A DNA stretch of 64,000 nt from Arsukibacterium sp. MJ3 (GTDB lineage Bacteria > Pseudomonadota > Gammaproteobacteria > Enterobacterales > Alteromonadaceae). Location: the NCBI RefSeq assembly GCF_000987765.1, contig NZ_LAHP01000004.1, positions 1-64,000 of the forward strand, written 5' to 3'. Every line of letters begins with the position of its first letter. Position 1 is the first letter of the stretch. The position numbers and the translations under genes are program-made. Below the pieces are notes generated by a model. It saw only the letters and a program-made list of their open reading frames with translations, was not told the origin of the DNA and searched no databases. This document shows positions 17,274-26,416 of the stretch, piece by piece.

Positions 17274-18863
17274 TTATATCTTAGGAAGTTTTGATGCTTT
17301 CATCTTACTATGCCAGAAAAAATCAGTGAGTAAATTAAAATGGTTACTTAGCGTTTGCAGCGCAGTGGCTTGCAGCCTACTTTGCTCACTGTGCTCTCTG
17401 GTATTTTCTGCAAGATCGCGAATTTGATACAAGCTTTGGTTAATACTGTCGGCAACAATGCCTTGTTGCGTGACAGCGGCGGCAATTTGTTCGCTAGCCG
17501 CAATGCTGCTAAGAGTACGGACACTGAGCTGGTTAAACTGCGCGGTCAGCTGCGAGATAGCAATAACCGTTTCTGCGGTTTGCACTGTACCTTGCTGTAA
17601 CACTTTGCCACTTTGTTGAGTGCTGGTATCAATTAAATGACTTATTTGTCCAATTTCACTGACCGAGCGCTGTGTTCTGTTGGCAAGTTGTCTTACTTCA
17701 TCGGCGACTACTGCAAAACCTCGTCCTGCCTTACCGGCCCGAGCCGCTTCAATGGCGGCGTTCAACGCTAGTAAATTGGTTTGGTCTGCCAAGGCGGTAA
17801 TTACATCTAATACGTTACGTATTTTCTGACTGTGTAACCTAAGCTCGGTAAATTCAGTAGTGGCTTGTTGTAGTGTGCTATCTAGCTGGCTTAATTTTGC
17901 AGTGGTTTTTTGAGAATAATCATTACACTTGGTAATACCTTGTTGTAGCTCTTTGCCATTTTGGGCATTTTCTGTCGCATTAACTGCAACATCTTGAATA
18001 CTTGCTGCCATTTGGTGCATAGCTGTTGCTAACGATTCTGTTTCGGTAAATTGTTGTACCACGTTTTGGCGTAATTGCTGCATTTTTACTGCAATATGTT
18101 CACTGCTAATATTTACCTGCTCTGCAACAAAGCGCATCCTTCCTGCCAGTGCCGCAGTGTCACTTTGTTTACGTTGTAGTTGAAAGGTAATGCTGGCAGT
18201 CGGAAGCCGACTACCGGTATAGATATATTGAATGGCTTGGCTGATGAGATCATTGTTGGCTGCTTTATGCTCGCTGCTGACGGGGTTAAGCAACCGCATA
18301 CCCAGCAACGCACTAGCCAGCAACGCCAGTGACAGTAGCACTATATTAATAGTGGCATGTTGAACAACCAAGGGTTGCAGCATTAGCATTATAAGTATTG
18401 GCAAAAAAGTTAATAACAGTAAATGGTTAAAATGAAAACTAGCAATTCGGGGTGTTTTAGCACTGTTTAGTTGCTGATATATATGTTCTGCGCGGGCAAT
18501 TTGTAACTGACTAGCCTGACGGCGCACCGATTGAAATTCAATAATACGGCCTTCTTTGTAAATCGGTGAAACATAAGCATCTACCCAGTAGTGATCGCCA
18601 TTTTTACAGCGATTTTTCACGACACCTTGCCATGACTGGCCACTTTGTATCGTTTGCCACATATGCTTGAAAGTAGCGACAGGCATATCGGTATGGCGCA
18701 AAATATTGTGGCCATGGTTTATTAATTCTTGTTCTGTATAGCCGCTTATCTCGAGAAAGTCTTTATTAACCGAGGTTATACGCCCTTTGAGATCTGTTGT
18801 AGAGAGAATATTAGCATTTTCATGCACAGGGATATTTTTCTGAGTAACCGAGCGTGTCTGCAT
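17274..18863 (-). CDS. Aer-like PAS chemoreceptor (methyl-accepting protein)
   Basis: Receptor for energy or aero-taxis. An N-terminal PAS domain ([21 protein letters not shown] onward, shortened here) is followed by two hydrophobic helices near residues 150-195, a HAMP-like linker and a long cytoplasmic signalling domain with the hairpin tip around [17 protein letters not shown] start at 18863 because [10 protein letters not shown] then matches the usual Aer N-terminus; the open frame runs to 19025 but the extra 54 residues look unlike the family. The ribosome site at 18863 is weak. Adjacent to the c-di-GMP protein in the same direction with 57 bases between. Confidence 0.87.
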   Translation of the reverse strand: MQTRSVTQKNIPVHENANILSTTDLKGRITSVNKDFLEISGYTEQELINHGHNILRHTDMPVATFKHMWQTIQSGQSWQGVVKNRCKNGDHYWVDAYVSPIYKEGRIIEFQSVRRQASQLQIARAEHIYQQLNSAKTPRIASFHFNHLLLLTFLPILIMLMLQPLVVQHATINIVLLSLALLASALLGMRLLNPVSSEHKAANNDLISQAIQYIYTGSRLPTASITFQLQRKQSDTAALAGRMRFVAEQVNISSEHIAVKMQQLRQNVVQQFTETESLATAMHQMAASIQDVAVNATENAQNGKELQQGITKCNDYSQKTTAKLSQLDSTLQQATTEFTELRLHSQKIRNVLDVITALADQTNLLALNAAIEAARAGKAGRGFAVVADEVRQLANRTQRSVSEIGQISHLIDTSTQQSGKVLQQGTVQTAETVIAISQLTAQFNQLSVRTLSSIAASEQIAAAVTQQGIVADSINQSLYQIRDLAENTREHSEQSRLQATALQTLSNHFNLLTDFFWHSKMKASKLPKI

Positions 18864-19209
18864 AACCGTAATCCAAGTAGCTATAACTGTGTATAACATT
18901 AACAGCCGTAGCTTAATTACACATCGATAATAAGTGAATACTCTCTTTTTGTTGACACTGTCCAAGGTAGGTATATCTAATGCCGATCTGTTCTCGTTTA
19001 AGCTTGGATAAGACGGTAAAACCAAATATCATTTTCGGAGTACCTTGGTTCAATGGCTGTATTTGTTTTAAAATGAATTATTTTGTTACTGGTTAAAACC
19101 TAAATAGTCGGCTATGCCAAAAATACAATAATTATTTAATATTATTTTAAATTGTTCAGTGCTTATTATCAGAGACGCAATTTTATGTCTCTACTTGAGG
19201 AGGGAAATA

Positions 19210-19689
19210 ATGAATAGATTACAATTGATGTTGCTCAGTGGTGTACTGCTAATCAGCGGTTCGTTACTGGCTGAACCCGACCACCATGAACATCATGATA
19301 CCCAAGCCAACCCTTTGGCCAATTTAAGCTTGAATGAGGGGGCTAAATGGCCAGTAGATGAGGTGTTGAGTTCTGCCATGCTGCGTCTTAGACAACAACT
19401 GTTAAGCCGGTTAGATGCTATTCATCATAACCGTTTTAGTCAGCAAGAGTACCAACAGTTTGCACAAGTGTTAGAGCAGGAAATTAATCATATTGTTACC
19501 AATTGCCAATTAACACCCGAAACTGATGCCCAGTTTCATTTACTGCTAGCAACACTTATACAAGCCAAAACCGCAATGCGGCAAGAAAGTATTGTTGACC
19601 AACGGCAGGGTGCGATAAAGGTACTAAATGCATTACAACATTATCCAACGTTTTTTCAGGATGAACCTTTTACCGCTATTAAACATTAG
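19210..19689 (+). CDS. Small exported His-rich protein, DnrO-like (tentative)
   Basis: 159 residues with a clear signal peptide (MNRLQLMLLSGVLLISGSLLA, one more than shown needed, cleaved near residue 21) and then a histidine cluster DHHEHHD that could bind metal. The conserved-looking stretch LNEGAKWPVDE and a helical remainder resemble proteins annotated as DnrO in other denitrifiers, but I am not certain of that identity and know no function. AGGAGG before the ATG at 19210 fixes the start. The 346-base gap upstream, shared with the Aer-like gene, is AT-rich and shows no site that I recognise. Confidence 0.8.
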   Translation: MNRLQLMLLSGVLLISGSLLAEPDHHEHHDTQANPLANLSLNEGAKWPVDEVLSSAMLRLRQQLLSRLDAIHHNRFSQQEYQQFAQVLEQEINHIVTNCQLTPETDAQFHLLLATLIQAKTAMRQESIVDQRQGAIKVLNALQHYPTFFQDEPFTAIKH

Positions 19690-19711
19690 ACCGGTGATAT
19701 TCTCGCCAACG

Positions 19712-20116
19712 TTAGTATAACTCCACTAATTCGCCTTGACGGTTAAAGGTCAGAAAATCGGCAATCATGCCGCCCTGAATTTTTTCAGTCATCATTTTTA
19801 ATGGTTGCGCTGCTTCGTCGCTATTTGGGGCAAAGCTACCTCTGCCACCAATAGCTGAAACAAAAGCGATATCCCAGTCAACCCCGGTATGTTGTGATTC
19901 AGCTACTAACACGTTAAATTCGGCTACTTCGTCTGGTAGTTTATCAACACAGAGTACCGGTGCTAAAGCGCCGCCCATTCCTTGCTCAAAGTTGTTTTTT
20001 TGCCCGTCGGTATAGCCATTGGGCAGCTCCGCCTTAGCAAACACAAATAGCAGGCGCTGTGGCTCGTCTTGCATGGCAGCAGCCTGAATTAAGTCGGTAT
20101 AAGATTCAATATTCAT
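19712..20116 (-). CDS. Conserved protein of unknown function
   Basis: 134-residue soluble protein. It looks like a conserved family seen in Pseudomonas and Vibrio, sometimes labelled 'ribonucleotide reductase subunit alpha' without evidence (it is far too short for that). Recurrent blocks are QRLLFVFAKAELP, APVLCVDKLPDE, GRGSFAPNSDEAAQPL and MMTEKIQGG. No catalytic motif is apparent. Convergent with the His-rich secreted protein (22 bases between stops). A NarL-like palindrome (20195-20210) lies about 85 bases upstream of its start. Function cannot be given. Confidence 0.8.
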   Translation of the reverse strand: MNIESYTDLIQAAAMQDEPQRLLFVFAKAELPNGYTDGQKNNFEQGMGGALAPVLCVDKLPDEVAEFNVLVAESQHTGVDWDIAFVSAIGGRGSFAPNSDEAAQPLKMMTEKIQGGMIADFLTFNRQGELVELY

Positions 20117-20194
20117 CGTATAAGCCTGGTAATATTTTAAGCCAGTGTAGCAAAGGCAGGGCTGGTTTAGTTTTGGTATTTAGAGGTAATGGTT

Positions 20195-20210
20195 TACCTC
20201 ATTTGTGGTA
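20195..20210. promoter_or_regulatory. NarL-like palindrome (TACCTCA-TT-TGTGGTA)
   Basis: Near-consensus 7-2-7 element, off at the inner positions only. With its flanks it is nearly the same as 27705-27720 (2 differences over 23 bases including a shared GGGGCA tail). It lies in the 318-base gap 20117-20434 between two divergent small genes, so either could be the target. Elsewhere that gap has AAGACCC repeated directly at about 20283 and 20305. Confidence 0.5.
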
Positions 20211-20434
20211 GGGGCAGTGGCCGCTTTAGATCCTTTATGTTGTTTCTAAGGTGCTGGGTTATTTAAACCTTTTAAAGTTATTAAGACCCAATTATGAGTC
20301 ATAAAGACCCAAAAATAGCATGATGTTATTTTAAGTGATTGAAAAATATGATTTCGTATTATGGCATATAACTTGCTCAAGTAAGCCCGAGCGATAAGCT
20401 CTGAACAATGTCACGTTGTATTGCTGGAGCTGTT

Positions 20435-20686
20435 ATGGATAAATCTATTAGTTTGACAAAAGCTGTTATTTTGAAGCCTTGGTTAAGGCGAGCTAACATA
20501 TTGCTAATATTGTCTTTTGTAGCGTTGCTAGTTACTATTGTTGTGTGTTACCCACTGGCCCATTGGGTACCGTTTCATCTGCAACTCGTCGGGCATATTA
20601 GTATGATCCTCAGTGCCACCTTAGTGAAGCTATCCTATATCGGTCGCTGTATTGTACAACACGAATTACTGCAGCGGGTAGGTTAA
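20435..20686 (+). CDS. Small two-helix membrane protein, unknown
   Basis: 83 residues with two hydrophobic helices (about 22-42 and 52-70) joined by a short loop containing HWVPFH, and a basic N-terminal part. I do not recognise the family. The ATG at 20435 follows CTGGAG; an in-frame start at 20408 has no good site. It ends 88 bases before the convergent NO reductase gene and a strong terminator separates them. The location and the palindrome upstream make a link to nitrate/NO metabolism plausible, but that is inference only. Confidence 0.7.
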   Translation: MDKSISLTKAVILKPWLRRANILLILSFVALLVTIVVCYPLAHWVPFHLQLVGHISMILSATLVKLSYIGRCIVQHELLQRVG

Positions 20687-20726
20687 GCCGGAAGTAACGA
20701 TTGCAATTTTAGCTATAGTTACCATA

Positions 20727-20763
20727 TACAAAGACACCACAGTTAATTTGTGGTGTTTTTGTA
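20727..20763. terminator. Bidirectional terminator between small membrane gene and qNOR
   Basis: A 15-bp stem (20727-20741 with 20749-20763, one G-T type mismatch) around a 7-base loop, with T-rich sequence on both sides, sits between two convergent genes. Confidence 0.85.
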
Positions 20764-20774
20764 TTAATTCATAA

Positions 20775-23042
20775 TTAACTGGATAAATGCACTGGTTCCT
20801 GTGCAGCGTTTCTGTTGAACACCCCTTTTACCACCTGAGCGCTAACTGCTAGCGCGCCGATAATAAAGATCACATCACCTATTGTGCGTACCCAGCGCAA
20901 CGTCTGTAGAATGTCGCTTTGCATAAAGGCTTCGCTGCGGGCATACCATAAGCCTTGTGTGGCGCTGGCATAAAACTGAATAAAGCCAATTGGCAACAAG
21001 CTGGTAAACAGCATTAATACCAGACCTGTGTTCATCCACCAAAATGCCGTTTTCATCAGTTTTTCATCAAACACCAGCTGCGGCCGGATATAGCGCAGAA
21101 TTAGCAAACAAAAACCCAGTGCCAGGAAACCATAAACTCCAAATAGTGCAGCATGAGCATGGGTTGGCGTGGTATTTAAACCTTGAATATAGTACAGCGC
21201 GATAGGCGGGTTAATCATAAAGCCTAATACGCCGGCACCTAACATATTCCAAAACGCTACTGCCACGAAAAACATTAATGGCCATTTAAGATCAGCCATC
21301 CAAGGTGCACGGTCTTTCATTCGCCATTGTTCAAATGCTTCGTAACCTAGTACCACTAAAGGCACTACTTCTAACGCACTAAACGTTGCGCCAACCGCCA
21401 TTACTGGTGTGGTAGTGCCTGAGAAGTATAAATGGTGAAAAGTACCAGGAATACCACCAAGCATAAACAGTGATGCCGATGCTAAGCTAGCACTGGTTGC
21501 CATAGTGCGCGATACCAAACCCATACTGTGGAAAATAAACGCTAATGATACAGTGGCAAATACTTCAAAGAAGCCTTCTACCCAAAGGTGTACCACCCAC
21601 CAACGCCAGTATTCCATCACCGATAAGTTGGTACGCTCACCGTAGAATAAACCTGCGCCATAAAATAAACCGACGCATATTACTGAAGCAGCAAACAAGG
21701 CTAATAAGTTTTTATCACCGGGGGCTTTAAAGGCTGGCACAATAGCGCGCAGCATTAAACCTAACCAAAATAAAATACCAATATATTTAATAATCTGCCA
21801 AAAACGGCCTATATCGATATATTCATAACCTTGGTGACCAAACCAGAAGCTATATTCATGCGGCATAATCTGCATAATGGCAAAGTAGTTACCGGCAAAA
21901 GAACCTGCGACTAATACTACTAATGCCCAGAATAATATATCAACACCTAATTTTTGATACTTAGGATCTTTACCACCATTTATAATAGGTGCTAAAAACA
22001 AGCCGGCTGCTAAAAAGCCAGTAGCAATCCAAAACATCGCAGCTTGTAAATGCCAAGTACGGCTTAAGCTATACGGTAGCCATTCAGTGGTATTTAAACC
22101 ATAAAAGCCATCACCTTCTACGGTGTAATGCGCGGTAAAACCACCCAAAAAGACTTGTAGTGTAAACAGTGTCACTACCATCAGTATATACTTACCTAAC
22201 GATTTTTGTGATGGAGTGAGTGTTAACCTAGCAATCGGGTCGAGTTGAGGCGGCACGGGTTCTTCATCGTCGTGTTTACGCAAAAACGCCCAACCCCAAA
22301 CCAGACCCCCGATACCGGCGATCAGCAGAATAATACTAACGAGTGACCAAATTAGGTTTTCTGCGGTGGGTCGGTTGTCAATTAACGGCTCATGCGGCCA
22401 GTTATTGGTATAAGTGGCACTACCCGGTGTACGTTCGGTACTAGCTGCCCAGGCTGTCCAGAAGAAAAACTGGGTCATCTCCTGGCGTCTGCTTAAAGCC
22501 GGTAATGTGTTGTTTTTCATTGCATAGTTTGCGCGGGTTTGCGCCAGTGCCAAATCATCACCAAACAAAGCAATGTAGTGTTCTGCCGTTTGCGTAATAG
22601 CAAGTACCCGCCTGTCGCTTAGAAGCAAAGTGTCAGTGGCTTTGTCGTAGCTGTTAGTGCGATAAGCCTGCTTTAAGTCAAACTTAAGGGCATGCTGCTG
22701 CGCGGGGTTCAGTTCAGTAAAGTTAATACCAAACTCATCCTGCGCGGCCAATTCAAGCCAGGCTATCAGCTCGCGGTGGAGCCAGTCAGCTGACCAATCA
22801 GGTGCCTGATAAGCACCATGGCCCCAAATGGAACCTAACTGCATTCCCCCCACTGATTGCCAGGCGGTTTGGCCGTTTAAAATGGTTTCGTTAGTCATCA
22901 GCACTTGCCCTTGCTGATTAACCACCTTAGCCGGAATAGGCGGTGCCGAGCGATACACCTCTGCCCCAAAATAGCCCAGTACCGCGAAGGTGATGGCAAA
23001 GGTGCCGATTAACAGCCACCAGAGTTTACGATATCCGGCCAT
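20775..23042 (-). CDS. norZ: Quinol-dependent nitric oxide reductase (qNOR)
   Basis: Single-subunit haem-copper-oxidase relative that reduces two NO to N2O with electrons from quinol at the inner membrane. 755 residues, the length of qNORs. An N-terminal helix and a large periplasmic loop (residues about 30-225, the fused NorC-like part without a haem c motif) precede some 13 membrane helices. Conserved ligands lie in VVHLWVEGFFE and GTFHHLYFSG (FeB histidines and glutamate) and in THAHAALFGVYG. No c-type CXXCH motif is present, which rules out cNOR. Divergent from a SirB2-like gene across 319 bases that contain a striking inverted repeat. Probably under NorR or FNR-type control. Confidence 0.95.
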   Translation of the reverse strand: MAGYRKLWWLLIGTFAITFAVLGYFGAEVYRSAPPIPAKVVNQQGQVLMTNETILNGQTAWQSVGGMQLGSIWGHGAYQAPDWSADWLHRELIAWLELAAQDEFGINFTELNPAQQHALKFDLKQAYRTNSYDKATDTLLLSDRRVLAITQTAEHYIALFGDDLALAQTRANYAMKNNTLPALSRRQEMTQFFFWTAWAASTERTPGSATYTNNWPHEPLIDNRPTAENLIWSLVSIILLIAGIGGLVWGWAFLRKHDDEEPVPPQLDPIARLTLTPSQKSLGKYILMVVTLFTLQVFLGGFTAHYTVEGDGFYGLNTTEWLPYSLSRTWHLQAAMFWIATGFLAAGLFLAPIINGGKDPKYQKLGVDILFWALVVLVAGSFAGNYFAIMQIMPHEYSFWFGHQGYEYIDIGRFWQIIKYIGILFWLGLMLRAIVPAFKAPGDKNLLALFAASVICVGLFYGAGLFYGERTNLSVMEYWRWWVVHLWVEGFFEVFATVSLAFIFHSMGLVSRTMATSASLASASLFMLGGIPGTFHHLYFSGTTTPVMAVGATFSALEVVPLVVLGYEAFEQWRMKDRAPWMADLKWPLMFFVAVAFWNMLGAGVLGFMINPPIALYYIQGLNTTPTHAHAALFGVYGFLALGFCLLILRYIRPQLVFDEKLMKTAFWWMNTGLVLMLFTSLLPIGFIQFYASATQGLWYARSEAFMQSDILQTLRWVRTIGDVIFIIGALAVSAQVVKGVFNRNAAQEPVHLSS

Positions 23043-23204
23043 TTAGCCCCCTTAAAACATTGTGATTGCGCCTAAGTGTCATACTTCACTCCTGTTATTG
23101 TCATAGTTGGCTAAGCTAAGCTTGCCAACACTGCCATTACAAGAAACAAGCCAACTATTAAGTGGTTGTTATTTAAGTTATTTTTTTGTTTTTGTCTAAA
23201 TTTT

Positions 23205-23241
23205 GGTGGTTTTAACCTGAAATTTTCGGGTTAAAACCACC
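23205..23241. repeat. Perfect 13-bp inverted repeat between qNOR and SirB2-like gene
   Basis: GGTGGTTTTAACC at 23205-23217 is repeated inverted at 23229-23241 with an 11-base spacer. It is not followed by a T-run and lies between two divergent starts, so it is more likely an operator or RNA structure than a terminator. Each arm contains a GT-N7-AC pattern, the loose NorR half-motif. A second, weaker GGTAG/CTACC repeat lies at about 23274-23291. Confidence 0.7.
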
Positions 23242-23361
23242 TGCAGGGTGAAAGTTACCAGATCTTCACGTGGTAGGGTTTTTTCTACCTATTTGGCGAT
23301 ATAGGCAGCGCGGCAAAGTTGTTATAAGGTAACGCGTATTCGCAAAACAGAGACGGAGCAA

Positions 23362-23742
23362 ATGGGGTATTATTTAACAGTAAAACAGTTACATATGTTT
23401 TGTGCTTATTTAAGCACGACCTTATTTATTGCCAGACTATTGCTGGACATAGCCGGTAGACCTGGCTGGCGGAAGAGCCAGGTGCGCTATTTACCGCATT
23501 TTAACGACACCTTGTTGCTGATGCTAGCATTCACGTTACTGGCGATAGGGCCTTGGCAGCCTTTCGTACACCAATGGCTGGGCTTTAAAATTTTGCTGTT
23601 GCTGGGTTATATCGGATTTGGTGTTGGTGCCTTGAAGCAAAGTCTAGCTGTGCCAGTACGCACAGTTTGTGCTGTGCTGGCGCTGGCTCAACTAGGTGGA
23701 ATTTTATATCTGGCGCGGTTTAAACCGTTGTTGTGGGTGTGA
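23362..23742 (+). CDS. SirB2-family membrane protein
   Basis: 126 residues with four hydrophobic helices. The N-terminal LTVKQLHMFCAYLS with its membrane histidine, RYLPHFNDTLLL and the C-terminal helix agree with the SirB family, whose role is not known. GGAG lies in the right place before the ATG at 23362. Divergence from the NO reductase and the shared palindrome suggest joint control. The name SirB comes from an invasion-gene phenotype in Salmonella and should not be read as function here. Confidence 0.8.
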   Translation: MGYYLTVKQLHMFCAYLSTTLFIARLLLDIAGRPGWRKSQVRYLPHFNDTLLLMLAFTLLAIGPWQPFVHQWLGFKILLLLGYIGFGVGALKQSLAVPVRTVCAVLALAQLGGILYLARFKPLLWV

Positions 23743-23766
23743 TGAAATACTACGCTGGTGCTGGCT

Positions 23767-23799
23767 GGGGCCCTGAAATTAATTAAAATAGGGCGCCCT
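23767..23799. terminator. Hairpin between SirB2-like gene and nrdD
   Basis: GGGGCCCT pairs with AGGGCGCCC across an AT-rich loop with one bulged base, between two convergent genes. There is no long T-run, so it is a modest candidate. Confidence 0.4.
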
Positions 23800-23815
23800 T
23801 CCGTTGTAAGGTGTG

Positions 23816-25663
23816 TTAACTGGTTTTGCAGGCCAGTTGCTTATTTTCTTGCTGGCTATCTGTTCGCTGTCGCTCTCTTCGCTGATAGAACCGTAGCCCA
23901 TGCTCCAGCCGGCGGCCGCTACTAAACGCTGATACCCGTTTTAAATAGCCGATGACCCGAGTGCCATAATCAATGTCCTTACTGCCGCAGCTGGGGCAGG
24001 CACACAGCGTACGTTTATCGATAGCCTCACACTGGTTGCAGATGGTAATTTTCACATTAACGCAAAAGTAGTTGCAGCCGGTACGTGCCGCAATATTCAG
24101 CAGACTTAAATAACCTGCCTGATCCAGTTTTTCCTCTAGGTTTAAATGCAGCGCCGAGCCGCCATCAAGGTAATCCAGCAACTCTCGGCCGTGTAGTTGA
24201 AATTTGTCCAGGGTATTACTTTGATCATCCTCTACTACATAAAAATAGGAGTTATAGCAGTCGCGTGGCACAAAGTAGCCATCTTCACGGTCCCACTTGG
24301 CATTTTTAACGCCCAGGTTTTCTGCCGGCACAAATTCAGTGTTAAACATGAAGCCATATTCAGCTTTAGCCGCTTTATTAGCGTCAAAAATAACTTTTAG
24401 TTGTTGCTGCACAAAGTTGATGTAGTCGGGGTTATTGCCAGCCGTTAAGCCTTGTGATTCTGCGGCTTCCACCATACCGTTAATACCTATGGTGAGAAAC
24501 TGTTTATCCAGACTGATAAAGCCAGCGTCATAAACTGTTAACAGCCCGGCATCTTTGTAGTGCTCTATTAATTTGCGATAGGCCACCTGATATTTATGGA
24601 TTTTACTGATCTCAGTGGCCAAATCCCGGCCATCTTGCACCAATCGGTTCATGTTTACCGTTATCACATTGATTGAACCGGTAGCGACCCCACCCGCACC
24701 TAACGAATAAGAGAACGTATTGTCACTTATTTCACTGCGTAAGCGACAACAGCTGGCCAGTGAATCGGCATTTTCAGACTGATAAATAAAGAAGGCGTTA
24801 CCTTCTGCCATTTCGCGGGCGATATCATTGGCAAATTCAGCATCTTTGCATGAGCCATTGTCGGTTAACATCGCCACGGTTACCACAGGGAAGGTCAATA
24901 CGGTTTTTTCACGTTCCTTATTAAACCAACTTAAAAAAAACTGCTGCAGCGCTGATACTGATTGCCATTCTGGTTTAATAAAGCCGGGTTTAACAAAATC
25001 CGGAAACACAAAATTACCAAACATACTGTCGAAGTAATGTTGATCGTATACCGAGATATTCCAGAATACGCTCTGATAACCGCGCGCTGCTGCGGGTTGG
25101 TTCAGGGCGTACACCACATGTTGCAGATGGTTGGCAATTTGCTTCGGGTGGGTTTGCAGGTAGTTGTCGCCGTAGTCTTTGCGGGCAAAATAATCAAAGT
25201 AGGTTAAAAACTCTACCGTCGCTACCGCGCCAGCAAACTGACTGGAGACGGCAAACACGAAGTTTACAAAACAACCGCAAAATGATTCAAGGTGCTTTGG
25301 TGCCAAAGATTCACCCCCTAGCTTGGTTAAACCATCCCGCAAAAACGGATACATAGTAACCGACACACAATAAGGCTTTAAACTGGTTTCGTCATGGACA
25401 TAAATTTCATGGTCTGTTAGCTGCCGTTGGTATTCTGCAGCGAGTTCAGCGCCGAACAGCTCACTAATTTTATTACTCACCAGTGCCCGGTTAACCTGAA
25501 TAAACTGATCTTTCATCAGTTCAGCTTCCAGGGTAGCGATGTTTTTTTGGGTGACGTTAGCATTGGCATCCAGTTTCGAGCCATCTGCAGCATTATTGGC
25601 GTGCAGATAGTTATCAATAAAACTCAGTTTTTGTTGTAGTTGGGTCAAGTTTAGCGCTTGCAT
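23816..25663 (-). CDS. nrdD: Anaerobic ribonucleoside-triphosphate reductase NrdD
   Basis: Class III glycyl-radical enzyme making deoxynucleotides without oxygen. The radical glycine is Gly572 in RVIGYLKR, close to the C-terminus. The zinc cysteines CNQC and CPSC precede it (residues about 535-560). At 615 residues it is about 100 shorter than E. coli NrdD and begins without an ATP-cone, so allosteric activity control by ATP/dATP of the usual kind should be absent. It is the second gene of nrdGD, 19 bases after nrdG; in E. coli nrdD comes first. The pair has an exact FNR box upstream. Confidence 0.93.
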   Translation of the reverse strand: MQALNLTQLQQKLSFIDNYLHANNAADGSKLDANANVTQKNIATLEAELMKDQFIQVNRALVSNKISELFGAELAAEYQRQLTDHEIYVHDETSLKPYCVSVTMYPFLRDGLTKLGGESLAPKHLESFCGCFVNFVFAVSSQFAGAVATVEFLTYFDYFARKDYGDNYLQTHPKQIANHLQHVVYALNQPAAARGYQSVFWNISVYDQHYFDSMFGNFVFPDFVKPGFIKPEWQSVSALQQFFLSWFNKEREKTVLTFPVVTVAMLTDNGSCKDAEFANDIAREMAEGNAFFIYQSENADSLASCCRLRSEISDNTFSYSLGAGGVATGSINVITVNMNRLVQDGRDLATEISKIHKYQVAYRKLIEHYKDAGLLTVYDAGFISLDKQFLTIGINGMVEAAESQGLTAGNNPDYINFVQQQLKVIFDANKAAKAEYGFMFNTEFVPAENLGVKNAKWDREDGYFVPRDCYNSYFYVVEDDQSNTLDKFQLHGRELLDYLDGGSALHLNLEEKLDQAGYLSLLNIAARTGCNYFCVNVKITICNQCEAIDKRTLCACPSCGSKDIDYGTRVIGYLKRVSAFSSGRRLEHGLRFYQRRERQRTDSQQENKQLACKTS

Positions 25664-25682
25664 TGTCTATTCCTTCAGCAGG

Positions 25683-26135
25683 TTATGGGTGAATAAAAAG
25701 GTGGTTTAGGCATTGGCCTGTGCGTAAATCAGTAAAAATCTGGTTAGTATTCGCACTATTAAGGCCACCGAGCTCGGCCAGCCAGCGACCGGTTTTTAGG
25801 TAAGTCAGTTGTTGTTTAAGATCAAGGTTGACATCATCCAGTCCGGTGTAGAGGCAGGTATGCAGGCCAGCCTTTCGTGCGAGAGATAATAATGACAACA
25901 ACGTTTCTGATTGCCATTCCCCTCCCAGAAATAATACACAGCTTATTAAGTCTTTATAGCGTTGTATGCGGTGGCTAAAGTATTCCGGAGTAAGTAGGCA
26001 GCCAAGATCAGATCGCCAGCTATAGCTGCTATGGCAGCCCTTGCAACCGAGTTGACAGCCGGCAATAGTAAAGGCCAGCGACACCTCACCTGGTACTTCC
26101 TGAAATACAATTTGTTCGTCAGTAAATCTCAGCAT
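25683..26135 (-). CDS. nrdG: Anaerobic ribonucleotide reductase activase NrdG
   Basis: Radical SAM enzyme that generates the glycyl radical on NrdD. The cluster motif CQLGCKGC gives Cys27, Cys31 and Cys34, followed by a GGEW motif (residues about 71-74) that corresponds to the SAM-binding GGE. 150 residues, similar to E. coli NrdG (154). First gene of the operon, with the FNR box about 87 bases before its ATG. Confidence 0.93.
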   Translation of the reverse strand: MLRFTDEQIVFQEVPGEVSLAFTIAGCQLGCKGCHSSYSWRSDLGCLLTPEYFSHRIQRYKDLISCVLFLGGEWQSETLLSLLSLARKAGLHTCLYTGLDDVNLDLKQQLTYLKTGRWLAELGGLNSANTNQIFTDLRTGQCLNHLFIHP

Positions 26136-26215
26136 AAAACCCCTTATATAGTGATTTTATCCGGCTGCGGCACTATATGTTGTGGTTTAGCTTAACGTTA
26201 AGCCCAAGGAAAAGT

Positions 26216-26229
26216 TTGATCTGGATCAA
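26216..26229 (-). promoter_or_regulatory. FNR box upstream of nrdGD
   Basis: Exact TTGAT-CTGG-ATCAA palindrome. The nearest target is nrdG, whose start is at 26135; the porin on the other side ends rather than starts here. Confidence 0.8.
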
Positions 26230-26330
26230 GTTTTGGCTGACGTTAAAATTCGATCAGGTGGCAAAGCGCAGTTTTACTGAGGTTATTACCCCATCGGGAG
26301 TAAGGCGGTTTAACAGACATTTCCTGGATA

Positions 26331-26362
26331 AAAAAATAAAAAAACCGCCCACTCCAAGGCGG
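26331..26362 (-). terminator. Terminator of the porin gene
   Basis: On the minus strand CCGCC / GGCGG (26345-26349 with 26358-26362) is followed by a 7-T run and further T-rich sequence. It lies just downstream of the porin gene stop at 26417. Confidence 0.8.
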
Positions 26363-26416
26363 AGGGGCAGCAAAAGAACCAACAAGGTTGGTTAGTGGAG
26401 CTGGGAAGTGTGCTGG

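Noticed and set aside
19712-20116. Annotation as a ribonucleotide reductase subunit
   Set aside because: The protein is only 134 residues and lacks every catalytic and structural motif of such enzymes; the label circulating for similar proteins appears unfounded.
23043-23160. Possible sigma-54 promoter for qNOR
   Set aside because: Candidate segments such as TGACACTTAGGCGCA lack the essential GG or have the wrong spacing to GC, so no -24/-12 element can be supported.
26177-26395. 72-codon open frame upstream of nrdG
   Set aside because: It contains the exact FNR box and the porin terminator; composition is basic and repetitive as expected from untranslated sequence.
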